Notes under the pieces: model-generated
Told to the model about the DNA's origin: nothing
Databases searched by the model: none
Seen by the model: the letters and a program-made list of their open reading frames with translations, nothing else
Assembly: GCA_002314445.1 (NCBI GenBank)
Contig: DCFX01000063.1
Span: 1 to 64,000, forward strand
Direction: 5' to 3'
Source of the DNA: Treponema sp. UBA1793
GTDB taxonomy: Bacteria; Spirochaetota; Spirochaetia; Treponematales; Treponemataceae
DNA: 64,000 bases
Part shown: positions 35,924 to 44,739 of the stretch, piece by piece
Numbering within the stretch: position 1 is the first letter of the stretch
How the letters are laid out: each line of letters opens with the position of its first letter
Program-made: the position numbers and the translations under genes

Positions 35924-36168
35924 TCCGGAAAGTACGTTCCTTGTTTGCGGGTGATGACCATCCTTGCCGGCGGGTAGTATCCGTCTTACTTTGCGGGAAG
36001 ACACCTTCCTTGTTAGCGGGTAATGCGATGCAGGGCTGTATTCAGGGACGATTACGGGTACAACAGGGAAATGATTACGTACTGTGTGTACCCGCTGTTA
36101 CGGGCGCATACGGGACGCTCTTACGACACAGGCGGGGTTGCATTCAGGACACAGCAGTATACTGATGC
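35924..36168. repeat. 23-bp periodic direct-repeat array (two phased blocks)
   Basis: GCGGG occurs at 35947, 35970, 35993 and 36016, each exactly 23 bases apart; a weaker unit precedes at 35924. A second block repeats ACG(GG) at 36054, 36077, 36100 and 36123, again exactly 23 apart, with CAGGG at 36031 and AGGAC at 36146 in phase. The two blocks are offset by 15 bases. Units match each other at about 14-17 of 23 positions in the first block. The sequence is noncoding and lies immediately upstream of the HU-like gene. Confidence 0.7.
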
Positions 36169-36241
36169 TTAAACAATCAACAATTCCGCAAGCAGCGGGG
36201 TATTAAACCCTCCGCACGAATAAAGGTTTAAGCATCAGTAT
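36159..36241. mobile_element. MITE-like element: 16-bp inverted ends around a REP-like sequence
   Basis: ATACTGATGCTTAAAC (36159-36174) and its perfect reverse complement (36226-36241) enclose 51 bases. The interior, read on the minus strand, matches the first part of the intergenic repeat at 39661 (ATTCGTGCGGAG, then ATACCCCG). No transposase is encoded. An alternative reading is a large terminator-like hairpin after tex. Confidence 0.5.
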
Positions 36242-36256
36242 GTTTCTTTATGTCTG

Positions 36257-38653
36257 TTATTTTTTCAGCAGCTGTGCAAACGGATTGTATGTCATTCCGT
36301 CGTCGCTGCCCTGATACTGCCGGTTGTTGTTGTCACGCCGAGGCTCATTTGTATGAGGCCGTCCGCTGTGCTGGCTGTTTGCAGCGTTGGGGGTGCCTGT
36401 ACCTTTTTTTACAACAACAATACGCCGTGAGCCGGATTCAGCATCTTTTGCTTCGGCAGGCTTTCCTCCGCCCATACCGGTGTGCCCTATGCGGCTTGCA
36501 GCATCACTTTTAAGCGACAGACTGATTCGTCTGCGGTCGGCGTCAAGGCCTATGATTGTAAATTCCCGTATATCACCGACTTTTACTACTTCCATCGGAT
36601 CTTTGACGAACGTGTCGCTCAGTTCGCTTACGTGGATGAGTCCCGTTTCATGCAGACCGATATCGACAAATGCGCCGAAGTCAACGACATTCTTGATTTT
36701 GCCGGTAACTTTCATGCCTTCCTTGAGGTCTTCAAACTGGACAACACCTTTCTGCATAATCGGTGCAGGATAACCGTCACGCGGATCCAGATTCGGTTTC
36801 TTAAGTTCGTCGACAATGTCGTTGAGCGTCATTTCGCCGATGCTGTATTTTTCCTCAAGCTGTTTTTTGAGAGCTGCGGAAATCTGTTCGTTTTTCTGGA
36901 CGAGCGGAAGAACTTCACGCGCTGCATTATAGTTTTCCGGGTGAACCCATGTATTGTCGAGCGGATCGCTGCTTTCCGGGATTTTAAGGAATCCCGCGCA
37001 CTGTTCGAATGCTTTTGGTCCAAGACCGTTTACTTTTTTCAGTTCCTCACGGTTTGTAATTTTGCCGTGCTCGTCGCGGTATTTGACGATTTTTTTTGCG
37101 GTTGCCGACGTAATGCCCGAAACATATTTGAGCAGCGAGTAGCTTGCCGTGTTAAGATTTACACCGACCTGATTTACGACAGAACCGACTACTTCATCAA
37201 GCATATCGGAGAGTTTTTTCTGATTTACGTCGTGCTGGTACAAACCGACTCCGATTGCCTTCGGATCAATCTTTACGAGTTCTGCAAGGGGATCCTGGAG
37301 ACGGCGTCCCATGCTGATTGCACCGCGGATTGTTAAATCGAGCTCGGGGAATTCTTCACGTGCAATGTCACTTGCAGAGTAGACTGACGCTCCCGACTCA
37401 TCAACTACCGTATAGCGTACATCTTTGTAATTATCGTTTATGACTTTGCTTACGATTTTCTGTACTTCAGGGCTGCCTGTTCCGTTGCCGACAGCGACGA
37501 CCTGTATATCATACTTGTCGATTGCTTCGTTGAGTGCATTGTATGCGCTGTCGGGATCTGCAACCTGCTTGATAAGGAATGAACCGAGGTACTTTCCCGT
37601 TTCGTCGAGTGCTGCACATTTTGTTCCCGTGCGGATACCGGGGTCGACGCCAAGCACGCGGCTTCCTTTAATAGGCTGCGTCATGAGCAGATTTTTAAGG
37701 TTTTCGCTGAAAATTCCGATTCCGTGTTCGTCCGCTTCATCTGATTCATTGCTGCGTATTTCGCGCACGACAGCGGGAGAAAGCAGCCGTACCATTCCGT
37801 CTTCGACTGCGTCCCCGTGATATTTATTGTGAAGCTGTACTTTCTTTTTCAACATGTCTACAGCCGAATCGACGTCAACGTCGACTGTAACCTGAAGCAC
37901 GCCTTCGCGTTCTCCGCGGTTGATAGCAAGAATCCGGTGCGGCTTAACCTGATTAAGCGGTTCCGTGTAATCCCAGTACATCTGGTAGACTGACGTCTTA
38001 GCCGCTGTGTCATCCCCGATTCCCTTCGTAATGATATTTCCCGTTGCCATGTACAGTTTGTGCACATCTTCGCGGTTTTCCGTATCCTGGGAGACCCGTT
38101 CAGCGACAATATCCTTGGCACCTGCAAGGGCATCTTCCACTGTTGCAACTGACAATTCCGGATTTTCATCATTTTCTTTGACGAATTCTTTCGCTTTTAC
38201 TTCCAATGCGGCTTCGTCAAGTTCCAGCATCGCGTCGGCAAGCGGATCAAGACCTTTTTCGATTGCAGCCATTCCGCGGGTCTTCTTCTTTTTCTTGAAC
38301 GGAGCCCAAAGGTCTTCAAGTTCGGTGAGTGTCGTTGCACTCATTGTTGCCTTATACAGCGATTCGGTAAGCTTTCCCTGAGCAAAGATACCTTTGACGA
38401 TTTCAAGCCGGCGGTCTTCAAGATTTTTGTACGATTTGAACAAGTGGTCGCAGTCCCGTACCTGTACTTCATCAAGCGAGCCGTGTTTTTCCTTGCGGTA
38501 ACGCGAAATGAACGGGATGGTACATCCTTCGTCCACAAGACCGATGACAGCGCTGACCTGCTGAACACGTATGCTCAGTTCATCAGCGATTTTTTTCATA
38601 ATGTCGATTTCATTGACGGTTAAAGCATCAATTGCTTCCTGTGTAAATTCCAT
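36257..38653 (-). CDS. tex: Tex transcription/RNA-binding protein
   Basis: A 798-residue Tex protein: N-terminal helical domain, YqgF-like RNase H fold with GVDPGIRTGTKCAALD (about 350-365), helix-hairpin-helix pairs (about 500-570, ISGITSATAKKIVKYRDE) and an S1 RNA-binding domain (about 645-715, GMKVTGKIKNVVDFGAFVDIG). A Gly/Asn/Arg-rich tail ends the protein. Tex is a conserved nucleic-acid-binding factor tied to transcription. The ATG lacks a ribosome site and follows a near-consensus promoter by 8 bases. Confidence 0.93.
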   Translation of the reverse strand: MEFTQEAIDALTVNEIDIMKKIADELSIRVQQVSAVIGLVDEGCTIPFISRYRKEKHGSLDEVQVRDCDHLFKSYKNLEDRRLEIVKGIFAQGKLTESLYKATMSATTLTELEDLWAPFKKKKKTRGMAAIEKGLDPLADAMLELDEAALEVKAKEFVKENDENPELSVATVEDALAGAKDIVAERVSQDTENREDVHKLYMATGNIITKGIGDDTAAKTSVYQMYWDYTEPLNQVKPHRILAINRGEREGVLQVTVDVDVDSAVDMLKKKVQLHNKYHGDAVEDGMVRLLSPAVVREIRSNESDEADEHGIGIFSENLKNLLMTQPIKGSRVLGVDPGIRTGTKCAALDETGKYLGSFLIKQVADPDSAYNALNEAIDKYDIQVVAVGNGTGSPEVQKIVSKVINDNYKDVRYTVVDESGASVYSASDIAREEFPELDLTIRGAISMGRRLQDPLAELVKIDPKAIGVGLYQHDVNQKKLSDMLDEVVGSVVNQVGVNLNTASYSLLKYVSGITSATAKKIVKYRDEHGKITNREELKKVNGLGPKAFEQCAGFLKIPESSDPLDNTWVHPENYNAAREVLPLVQKNEQISAALKKQLEEKYSIGEMTLNDIVDELKKPNLDPRDGYPAPIMQKGVVQFEDLKEGMKVTGKIKNVVDFGAFVDIGLHETGLIHVSELSDTFVKDPMEVVKVGDIREFTIIGLDADRRRISLSLKSDAASRIGHTGMGGGKPAEAKDAESGSRRIVVVKKGTGTPNAANSQHSGRPHTNEPRRDNNNRQYQGSDDGMTYNPFAQLLKK

Positions 38654-38661
38654 AGAAGGAT

Positions 38662-38690
38662 ATTCTACGAAAATATCGGCGGGCTTGCAA
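38662..38690 (-). promoter_or_regulatory. Promoter of tex, predicted leaderless
   Basis: Minus strand TTGCAA, 17 bases, TAGAAT, 8 bases to ATG at 38653. Confidence 0.65.
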
Positions 38691-38707
38691 GTGAATACAA
38701 AAGTTTA

Positions 38708-39577
38708 CTATGCGGGAGAAGAAACATCTGCACTGTTTGTCATATCTGTTTTGTAGAAAAGCCGGTTCAGAATGCTCTTGCAGTTTTCTGACATGATTTC
38801 GTATAATTTGGGAGTGAGCAGCTGTTTTACAAGAATATCGAGGCCGTTTTCTCCCTGCTTGTTTTTAAATGTAAAAATATAAAGAGTTCCTGTATCTGAG
38901 GGACGTATCATAAACAGGACAGCGTCGCTCCTGATATGCAGTCCTTTTATATTGAACTGAATGAAACTTATTTTTTCATATTGCTTGAGGTTGCAGTATT
39001 CCTTTATCGTACATGAAAAATGGCTCAGGCTTATATCGGTTACAACACCTGTATACTGTTTTCCTTCATACATAAACGTAAGCGAACAATTGCTCCCGCA
39101 GAGTGCACGAACATGTTTCCGGCGTCCCATCGCCTGATTCGCATAGAGAAGCTTTTCAATAATGCCGAAATTTGCTTTTTTGCGGTATTCGAGCTGAATG
39201 CATCCGCATTGAATGCCTACGTCGTACAAATAATGTTTTTCAAGAGCCAGACGTTCTTCAAGTGTCTGCCGTTTTACATATAAAACACCGAGAAGTGCAT
39301 ATTTTCCGTACTGTTTCTGAAGTTTTGAAATGAATGCCGACCAGTTTATTCCGGGAATGGTTGAATCTATGTAAAAGAAAAGAATTGAGTCTTTGAATAT
39401 ACGCAGAATGATATCTACTTTTTTTTCCAGAGGACACGCCTTGTCGTTTTCAATGAAATATGTTTCGAATCCTCTTGAAAGATATTCTTCCAGATAATTT
39501 TCAGGGAGAAGTGATCGATCGGGTACAATAAAAAATGTTTTTCTTCCGGAAATAATCTCGGCCAAACGTGTATTCAA
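38708..39577 (-). CDS. PilZ-domain protein, probable c-di-GMP receptor
   Basis: A 289-residue soluble protein: an N-terminal ~145-residue alpha/beta domain of unknown kind, then a PilZ-like domain at about 150-260. The PilZ RxxxR motif is present as RKHVR; the second motif (D/N)xSxxG reads DISLSHF, lacking the glycine, so c-di-GMP binding is plausible but may be weakened. The start is TTG at 39577 with a strong AAGGAGG 7 bases upstream; there is no ATG alternative nearby. It may respond to the diguanylate cyclase at 14.2-15.3 kb. Confidence 0.78.
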   Translation of the reverse strand: MNTRLAEIISGRKTFFIVPDRSLLPENYLEEYLSRGFETYFIENDKACPLEKKVDIILRIFKDSILFFYIDSTIPGINWSAFISKLQKQYGKYALLGVLYVKRQTLEERLALEKHYLYDVGIQCGCIQLEYRKKANFGIIEKLLYANQAMGRRKHVRALCGSNCSLTFMYEGKQYTGVVTDISLSHFSCTIKEYCNLKQYEKISFIQFNIKGLHIRSDAVLFMIRPSDTGTLYIFTFKNKQGENGLDILVKQLLTPKLYEIMSENCKSILNRLFYKTDMTNSADVSSPA

Positions 39578-39660
39578 GAGTTTTCCTCCTTTTTTATTGT
39601 AACATAACTATGTACAAAAAAGAAGAATTGAATAAATAAATTTTTGTACTAATTCCAATT

Positions 39661-39778
39661 TTTTATTCGTGCGGAGAGTTTTATACCCCGTCGCTTGGGG
39701 CGTCTGAAGGGTATTGAATCCCGACTGCAATATCTTTAGAGAAATCCATACCCTGCGCCGCTTACGTCGGGGGTGGTG
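39661..39778. repeat. REP-like intergenic repeat, copy A
   Basis: Noncoding element of about 118 bases downstream of the symporter gene. It aligns to copy B at 42638-42745 with exact blocks GGGGCGT, AATCCCG, ATCTTTAGAGAA (39732-39743) and TCGGGGGTG, and its first third matches the interior of the MITE-like element at 36.2 kb. Two stem-loops are visible: CCCC/GGGG around GTCGCTT, and CCC...GGG around TGCGCCGCTTACGTC. Confidence 0.65.
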
Positions 39779-39853
39779 ATTACACATTCCACTTTCTATC
39801 TGTCCGTGTAGTACATGCCGAAAAGGGAGAAACTTCGTATTGTTAATTATCTG

Positions 39854-41083
39854 TCAGATAAAATGCGGGATGGAGTGGTGCTCGATCATCTGTGTTTTTA
39901 CACCGACGATGTAGCTTCCGAACATTGCAGTAAGGACATCGAAGGCTGCTGCAAAAGAACAGATAATCGGTGCAGCAGGTTTAAGCAGGAGGTAGCCTGT
40001 TTCAAAGCCTCGTCCGTACATGGTGCAGAGTACCGTCAGCGCTATAAAGGGACCTCCTGATGGGAATCCTCCGAGCAGAAAAGACAGTGCGAACGACATA
40101 AACATAATCCACAGAATGTCCCTGAAAGGGATGGAAAGATTTGCATAAGAACGCCAGATAACGATAAAACTGACAGTTGTAACAAGAGCCGCTCCGCCGC
40201 GTGCAAAAATTGAAAACAGGGGATACGTTACTCCGTTGATACGTCGGCGTATACCGAGGCTCTCCTTTCCCGTACGGATATTAATCGGCAGAGTAAGATT
40301 TGTATCACCGCTGAAAAATGAAACAATGATTGAGCATGCACTTGCATAGAGTATACGGAAAGGATGCGGATCATTGCATATGTAATGCAAAACAGCCGGA
40401 TAAATGCCGAACGCGGTTATCAGGAAATCTCCTGTCAGCAGAAGGATAAGCGGTGTAAACGTGCCTCCTGTAATGACAGAACGGAATTGAATTGTCCAGC
40501 TGCACATGACGGCAATCATCCCGATGGAAAGAACTTCAGTAAAGAGTGTCGCAATATTATAACAGAGTTTTGAAAGCGCATCGACAATCGTAACAATCGG
40601 TTTAAAAGTAACCTGATCTCCCGTACATGCTCCGCCTGCAAAACAGGCAAACAGAAAAGAAGCGAGCAGAAGCGAGCCGTTGTTCAAAGTATCAAATGCG
40701 GAAGAGGGGAACAGGGACCGGACCATGCCGGCCAGATTGAGTACGGCTGTATCTGTCGTTTTGTCCACCGTGATGGGAATGCGTGGCAGCCTGATAATCA
40801 ATATGGAAAGAAGCCCGACGAATATGAGCAGGATAGCAGAGGCTACAATAATAATAAGAGTCCATATTCCTGTTTTCAGAAGCATTCTTGTATCGCGCAG
40901 TTTATTAATGGCAGTCATTGCCGTAAAGAACAGAAGCGGTACAACGATGTAACGTCCAAAACGTATGACGATGTCGGTGATAAACGACAGTGCGCCTTCT
41001 GAGCCGGTAGAATTAAGCGGAAGAATCAGTGCAAATGCAACGCCGAGCACGGCTCCAATCAGATATTTTAGCCAGAGTTTCAT
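39854..41083 (-). CDS. Dicarboxylate/amino acid:cation symporter family protein
   Basis: A 409-residue membrane protein with about eight hydrophobic helices and the re-entrant hairpin regions of the DAACS/GltP family: serine-rich IVSFFSGDTNLTLPIN for hairpin 1 and a GGFPSGGPF-type hairpin in the last third. Usual substrates are glutamate, aspartate or C4-dicarboxylates with H+ or Na+; specificity is not visible. The start is ATG 41083, since TATACT ends 7 bases before it; the longer frame to 41152 would run through the promoter. Confidence 0.78.
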   Translation of the reverse strand: MKLWLKYLIGAVLGVAFALILPLNSTGSEGALSFITDIVIRFGRYIVVPLLFFTAMTAINKLRDTRMLLKTGIWTLIIIVASAILLIFVGLLSILIIRLPRIPITVDKTTDTAVLNLAGMVRSLFPSSAFDTLNNGSLLLASFLFACFAGGACTGDQVTFKPIVTIVDALSKLCYNIATLFTEVLSIGMIAVMCSWTIQFRSVITGGTFTPLILLLTGDFLITAFGIYPAVLHYICNDPHPFRILYASACSIIVSFFSGDTNLTLPINIRTGKESLGIRRRINGVTYPLFSIFARGGAALVTTVSFIVIWRSYANLSIPFRDILWIMFMSFALSFLLGGFPSGGPFIALTVLCTMYGRGFETGYLLLKPAAPIICSFAAAFDVLTAMFGSYIVGVKTQMIEHHSIPHFI

Positions 41084-41090
41084 GACTGAC

Positions 41091-41118
41091 AGTATAACAC
41101 ACGCGCTTTGCTTTGCAA
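41091..41118 (-). promoter_or_regulatory. Promoter of the symporter gene, predicted leaderless
   Basis: Minus strand TTGCAA, 16 bases, TATACT, 7 bases to ATG. Confidence 0.65.
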
Positions 41119-41134
41119 ACAGGTTTTTATGCTT

Positions 41135-41163
41135 TTGCTTATTGCTGTGCATTATGATATACT
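41135..41163 (+). promoter_or_regulatory. Promoter of the 41171 gene, predicted leaderless
   Basis: TTGCTT, 17 bases, TATACT, 7 bases to ATG at 41171. It is divergent from the symporter promoter; the two -35 boxes are 16 bases apart. Confidence 0.65.
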
Positions 41164-41170
41164 TACAGCT

Positions 41171-41911
41171 ATGAAAAAAACGATTTTAATAGCCGGCAAA
41201 GATTTTCCTTCAGGCGGTGATTTTGCTGACGGTATGGCTCATGCAGGATATAACGTAGTTATAACGGGCAGAGCTGAGGCCGGGAATGAGTCCGGTTCTT
41301 CCGGTAGTATTGTCGTTGCTTCATGGAACAGACCTTCTTCCATTTCTGCGCGCTCGCTCGTGCTGTTTGCTGAAAACGCTTTTGGTTTTGTTAATGAAAC
41401 AGTCCTTTACTTTGATGCATCTGCATATGCCTCTCAGTTTACAGTCCTTTCTCCGGAAGAATGTACGCGCTCGCTTGATACAATGATTTCCGGTTACGAA
41501 TATCTTGCCATGGAAACGCTTTCCCGCCTTGATCAGCGGAAAGCGGACGGAAAACTTGTGTTTTTATTAAAGAGTCACCCGACGATGGAAGGCGTTCTGC
41601 GTTCTTCTTCCCTGCGCAGCAGTACTGCAGTACCGGCTGGGCCGTTTGTGAGTGCTGCCCAGGCGGCATTTATTTCCTTTGCTGAAAATATTGCGGCGCT
41701 TGCAGGGGACAAAGCCGACGTTTCGGTAGTGCTCGTTTCCTGCGGCGAACAGAACGAGACCTCTGCTAAAGACGGTTCTCTTGCATTATGGCTTGCCGGG
41801 TATCTTAGTTCGATGGATAATCTCAAGAGTAAAACAGGGGCAAAGCAGGCTGTAAACTGGGTGAAGCCAGGTGCAAAAGGATTTGGCTTCTTGTCCCGTT
41901 TTCATTCATAG
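41171..41911 (+). CDS. Degenerate short-chain-dehydrogenase-like protein, function unknown
   Basis: A 246-residue soluble protein. The fold pattern (IAGKDFPSGGDFADGMAHAGYNVVITGR at the N-terminus, then alternating strands and helices) looks like a Rossmann SDR in which the Gly-rich loop and the Tyr-x-x-x-Lys catalytic pair are not intact. It is therefore likely non-catalytic. The start at 41171 is fixed by the promoter position. The next gene (mgtC-like) follows 26 bases later. Confidence 0.55.
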   Translation: MKKTILIAGKDFPSGGDFADGMAHAGYNVVITGRAEAGNESGSSGSIVVASWNRPSSISARSLVLFAENAFGFVNETVLYFDASAYASQFTVLSPEECTRSLDTMISGYEYLAMETLSRLDQRKADGKLVFLLKSHPTMEGVLRSSSLRSSTAVPAGPFVSAAQAAFISFAENIAALAGDKADVSVVLVSCGEQNETSAKDGSLALWLAGYLSSMDNLKSKTGAKQAVNWVKPGAKGFGFLSRFHS

Positions 41912-41937
41912 TCGGTATTATTTTATATGAGGTGCAT

Positions 41938-42612
41938 GTGAGTACCGGAAATTTTTATTTTGACTGCGTTATCCGTATCGCTGCAAGTTTTTTCTGTGGT
42001 TTCCTGCTTGGACTTGAACGTAAGACCCGGCAGCATACGGTAGGTCTTCGTACGCTTATTCTTATCAGCATGTCGTGTACGCTGATGTGCATAATCTCTT
42101 ACTATTCTGCATCGAACTCAGATGTCCCCGGCGGAGATCCGACCCGCATTACTGCCGGCGTCGTAACCGGTATCGGTTTTTTAGGCGGCGGTGCAATTAT
42201 GAGGCAGGGGCTGAACATCCGCGGACTTACGTCGGCTGCAGTTATTTGGACAGCGGCCGCATTAGGGCTTGCCTGCGGCACCGGCCTTTTTATTCCGGCA
42301 GCAATAGTTCTGGCCATAAGTCTTTCATCCCTGATTTTGCTTGAAAAAGTTGAATGGCGTTTTTTTCCCGCTGAAAAGACAAAAACAATACGTTTGGAAT
42401 ACAGCGGAAGCAGTGTTAATACAGCACTTGTAAGGAAAGTTCTTACGGAAAGCGGCTTTGTGATGCGCGATATGAATATTGACCGTTCCCTTGAAAAGGA
42501 TCGTACCGTTTTTGAGTATTCCGTAAAAGCTCCGTCGGAAATAGATTCGCTTGCTGTGTGCAGACGGCTTGAAGATACTGGCTCGCTGCTCAATTTTAGA
42601 ATTTCCGACTGA
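41938..42612 (+). CDS. MgtC/SapB-family membrane protein
   Basis: A 224-residue protein with about four membrane helices and MgtC hallmarks: GFLLGLERKTRQHTVGLRT, then TAGVVTGIGFLGGGAIMRQG and GLTSAAVIWTAAALGLACG. The last ~80 residues form a soluble ACT-like tail. In pathogens MgtC modulates adaptation to low magnesium and inhibits ATP synthase; here the role is unknown. GTG 41938 is chosen because TGAGG lies 5 bases before it; a GTG at 41932 overlaps that site. Confidence 0.87.
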   Translation: MSTGNFYFDCVIRIAASFFCGFLLGLERKTRQHTVGLRTLILISMSCTLMCIISYYSASNSDVPGGDPTRITAGVVTGIGFLGGGAIMRQGLNIRGLTSAAVIWTAAALGLACGTGLFIPAAIVLAISLSSLILLEKVEWRFFPAEKTKTIRLEYSGSSVNTALVRKVLTESGFVMRDMNIDRSLEKDRTVFEYSVKAPSEIDSLAVCRRLEDTGSLLNFRISD

Positions 42613-42637
42613 AAGACGCGGTTGCGGCAGACAGTTC

Positions 42638-42745
42638 TTATTCATTCAGGTGGTAATACTCCGCTCCCGGGGCGTATGAAAGATTTTAAATCCCGGCTGT
42701 AAAATCTTTAGAGAACGATACCACGCTGCTTCGCTCGGGGGTGTG
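42638..42745. repeat. REP-like intergenic repeat, copy B
   Basis: Noncoding copy of the element at 39661 with the shared ATCTTTAGAGAA block at 42704-42715. It fills most of the gap between mgtC and the ABC operon terminator. Confidence 0.65.
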
Positions 42746-42769
42746 TTTGTTAATTAACTTAACAGGCAG

Positions 42770-42806
42770 AAAAAAATCCCTCCCACGACTGACAGCCGCA
42801 GGAGGG
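42770..42806 (-). terminator. Intrinsic terminator of the ABC transporter operon
   Basis: Twelve pairs with wobble (42778-42789 with 42795-42806), loop TGACA, and a T-run on the minus strand (A-run 42770-42776). Confidence 0.88.
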
Positions 42807-42840
42807 CAGGATAAAGTGTATGAAAAAAACTATGAAAGCC

Positions 42841-43734
42841 TTATTCTTTTACACCGCCGGCTGTAACACCACCGATTATTAAGCGTGACATGAAGAGGTA
42901 TATTATAAGCAGCGGGATTATGGCGATGCAGATTTCCATATAGACAGTGCCAAGGTCAAAATTCTGATAGTCAGCGCTTCGGAGCTGGGCAATGAGGATA
43001 GGAATAGTCTTTTTGTTTTTCTGACTTATAAGCAGTGCCGGCAGAAAGTAGTTGTTCCATGAACTGACGAATGAAAATATTGCCTGAACAGCGATAGAAG
43101 GTTTCATCATCGGGATGACGATAGAATTAAATGTACGGAATTCGTTACAACCGTCGACGCGTGCCGCCTCAACTATAGAGAACGGTAAAGTTGACTCCAT
43201 CGCCTGATACATATAGAAGAAAACAATTGGGGCTGCAATGGCCGGAATGTACAATGCCGCAAGATTATCCATCATATGCATTTTCATCATGAGCCGGATG
43301 AAACCTAAGGCAGAAACCTGTCCCGGAACCATCATGACCGCCATGATGAATTTGAATACAAAGCTTCTTCCTTTAAATTTGTACATGTAGACGCCGTATG
43401 CTGTCATGGACGAAAAGTATGTACAAAGGATTGCAGTCGCGAAAGAAACGTATAAGCTGTTGAATAAAGCACGTACGACCGGAATATTGTTGACATCTGC
43501 GCGTCCGAAGAAAAGGTGTTTGAGATTTTCTATAAAATGTGTTCCCGGTATAAGTGTAAACGTTGTCTGTATTGCAGAATGCAGCCGTGTTGAATTTACA
43601 ATCAGAACAAGAAACGGAAAAAGAGAAAGAAATGCCAATATTATAAGGACGATATAACACAGCGGTCTGCGGATTGCAAGACTTCTGCTTCTGCTTTTTG
43701 TTTTATATGGGGTAGTATTTGCAGTTGTTTCCAT
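42841..43734 (-). CDS. Sugar ABC transporter permease, MalG-like
   Basis: A 297-residue membrane protein with about six helices and the EAA loop of binding-protein-dependent permeases (SIVEAARVDGCNEFRTFNSIVIPMMKP). It is the second inner-membrane subunit of a carbohydrate uptake (CUT1) transporter. It follows the first permease by 2 bases. No ATPase gene is present, so a shared ATPase encoded elsewhere is expected. Confidence 0.9.
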   Translation of the reverse strand: METTANTTPYKTKSRSRSLAIRRPLCYIVLIILAFLSLFPFLVLIVNSTRLHSAIQTTFTLIPGTHFIENLKHLFFGRADVNNIPVVRALFNSLYVSFATAILCTYFSSMTAYGVYMYKFKGRSFVFKFIMAVMMVPGQVSALGFIRLMMKMHMMDNLAALYIPAIAAPIVFFYMYQAMESTLPFSIVEAARVDGCNEFRTFNSIVIPMMKPSIAVQAIFSFVSSWNNYFLPALLISQKNKKTIPILIAQLRSADYQNFDLGTVYMEICIAIIPLLIIYLFMSRLIIGGVTAGGVKE

Positions 43735-43736
43735 AA

Positions 43737-44678
43737 TTAAACGTGCTCCTTATTTGTATACTGTGCCATAGTAAACTTATAGACGATGCCGCCGAGAACA
43801 GCCGTAACAATGAACGTAAGCACTGATATTGCACCGCCCATACCATAATTTTTGCTCGCAAGATTTGCATTAAGGTACATGATGATAGTCATAGAAGTGC
43901 GGTTCGGATTTCCTGTGCCGTTTGTAAGAATCTGCGGTACATCGAACATCTGAATACCACCGATAAGACTCGTTATGAGTACATAGACAAAAATCGGGAG
44001 CAGCATGGGAATCGTTATTTTGAAGAATATCTGAAACGGAGAAGCGCCGTCTATACGGGCAGCCTCGAACAGGCTGTTGTCAATACCCATAATACCAGCC
44101 ATAAGCATGATTGTTGTATTGCCGTACCACATAAGGAAATTCATTGAAGCAATGAGCGCCCGAGTCCAGCCTGCCGATGTAAAGAATCTGATGTGTTCCG
44201 GATACCATTTTAAAGTATTTGAGAACAGGATGTTTATAGGACCGTCTGCCGAGAACAAAGTAAAAAAAAGCATTGAAAATGCCGCAGCCATGATCAGGTT
44301 AGGCATATAGATTACAGTTTTAAAGAATTGCTGACATTTCAGATGAAGTTCGGTATTTGTAAACCAAACAGAGAGCAGCAATGAAATGAATATTTGCGGG
44401 ATAAAGCCGATTATCCATATGAAAATTGTATTCCATGTATATCTGAGGATATCACTCTGGAATACTTTTATAAAATTTGCAAAGCCGATGTAATTCGGGC
44501 CGACTGTCGTAAGTCCGATACGGTAATTTTCAAAGAAACTATTAACAAACGTTGAAATAAGCGGGATAAAAGAAAAAATAATATAGATGATAAAGAATGG
44601 AGCTATAAAAAAATATCCCCACTTGTCATACTGAACTGTATGCTTCTTTCTCGGTTTCGTTTTTGTTGTCTTTTGCAT
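43737..44678 (-). CDS. Sugar ABC transporter permease, MalF-like
   Basis: A 313-residue permease with six predicted helices and EAA loop (NSLFEAARIDGASPFQIFFKITIPMLLP). The start ATG 44678 is chosen because AAGAGG precedes it; the longer frame to 44696 lacks one. It forms the membrane channel with the MalG-like protein. Confidence 0.9.
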   Translation of the reverse strand: MQKTTKTKPRKKHTVQYDKWGYFFIAPFFIIYIIFSFIPLISTFVNSFFENYRIGLTTVGPNYIGFANFIKVFQSDILRYTWNTIFIWIIGFIPQIFISLLLSVWFTNTELHLKCQQFFKTVIYMPNLIMAAAFSMLFFTLFSADGPINILFSNTLKWYPEHIRFFTSAGWTRALIASMNFLMWYGNTTIMLMAGIMGIDNSLFEAARIDGASPFQIFFKITIPMLLPIFVYVLITSLIGGIQMFDVPQILTNGTGNPNRTSMTIIMYLNANLASKNYGMGGAISVLTFIVTAVLGGIVYKFTMAQYTNKEHV

Positions 44679-44739
44679 AACATCCTCTTGATACAATTTG
44701 TTTTTTATTAGGAAAGAATAAGAACGGGAAGCAGGGCAG

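Noticed and set aside
35554..36165. Plus-strand open frame over the HU-like gene and the periodic array
   Set aside because: It is antisense to the HU-like gene for most of its length and the array period (23) is not a multiple of three.
35924..36168. CRISPR array
   Set aside because: Repeats are short, imperfect and there are no distinct spacers or cas genes.
36159..36241. Integron attC site or tRNA
   Set aside because: No RYYYAAC/GTTRRRY core pairs, no cloverleaf and no CCA-type acceptor stem.
36482..37336. Plus-strand open frame opposite tex
   Set aside because: Shadow of the conserved Tex S1/HhH coding region; no promoter or ribosome site.
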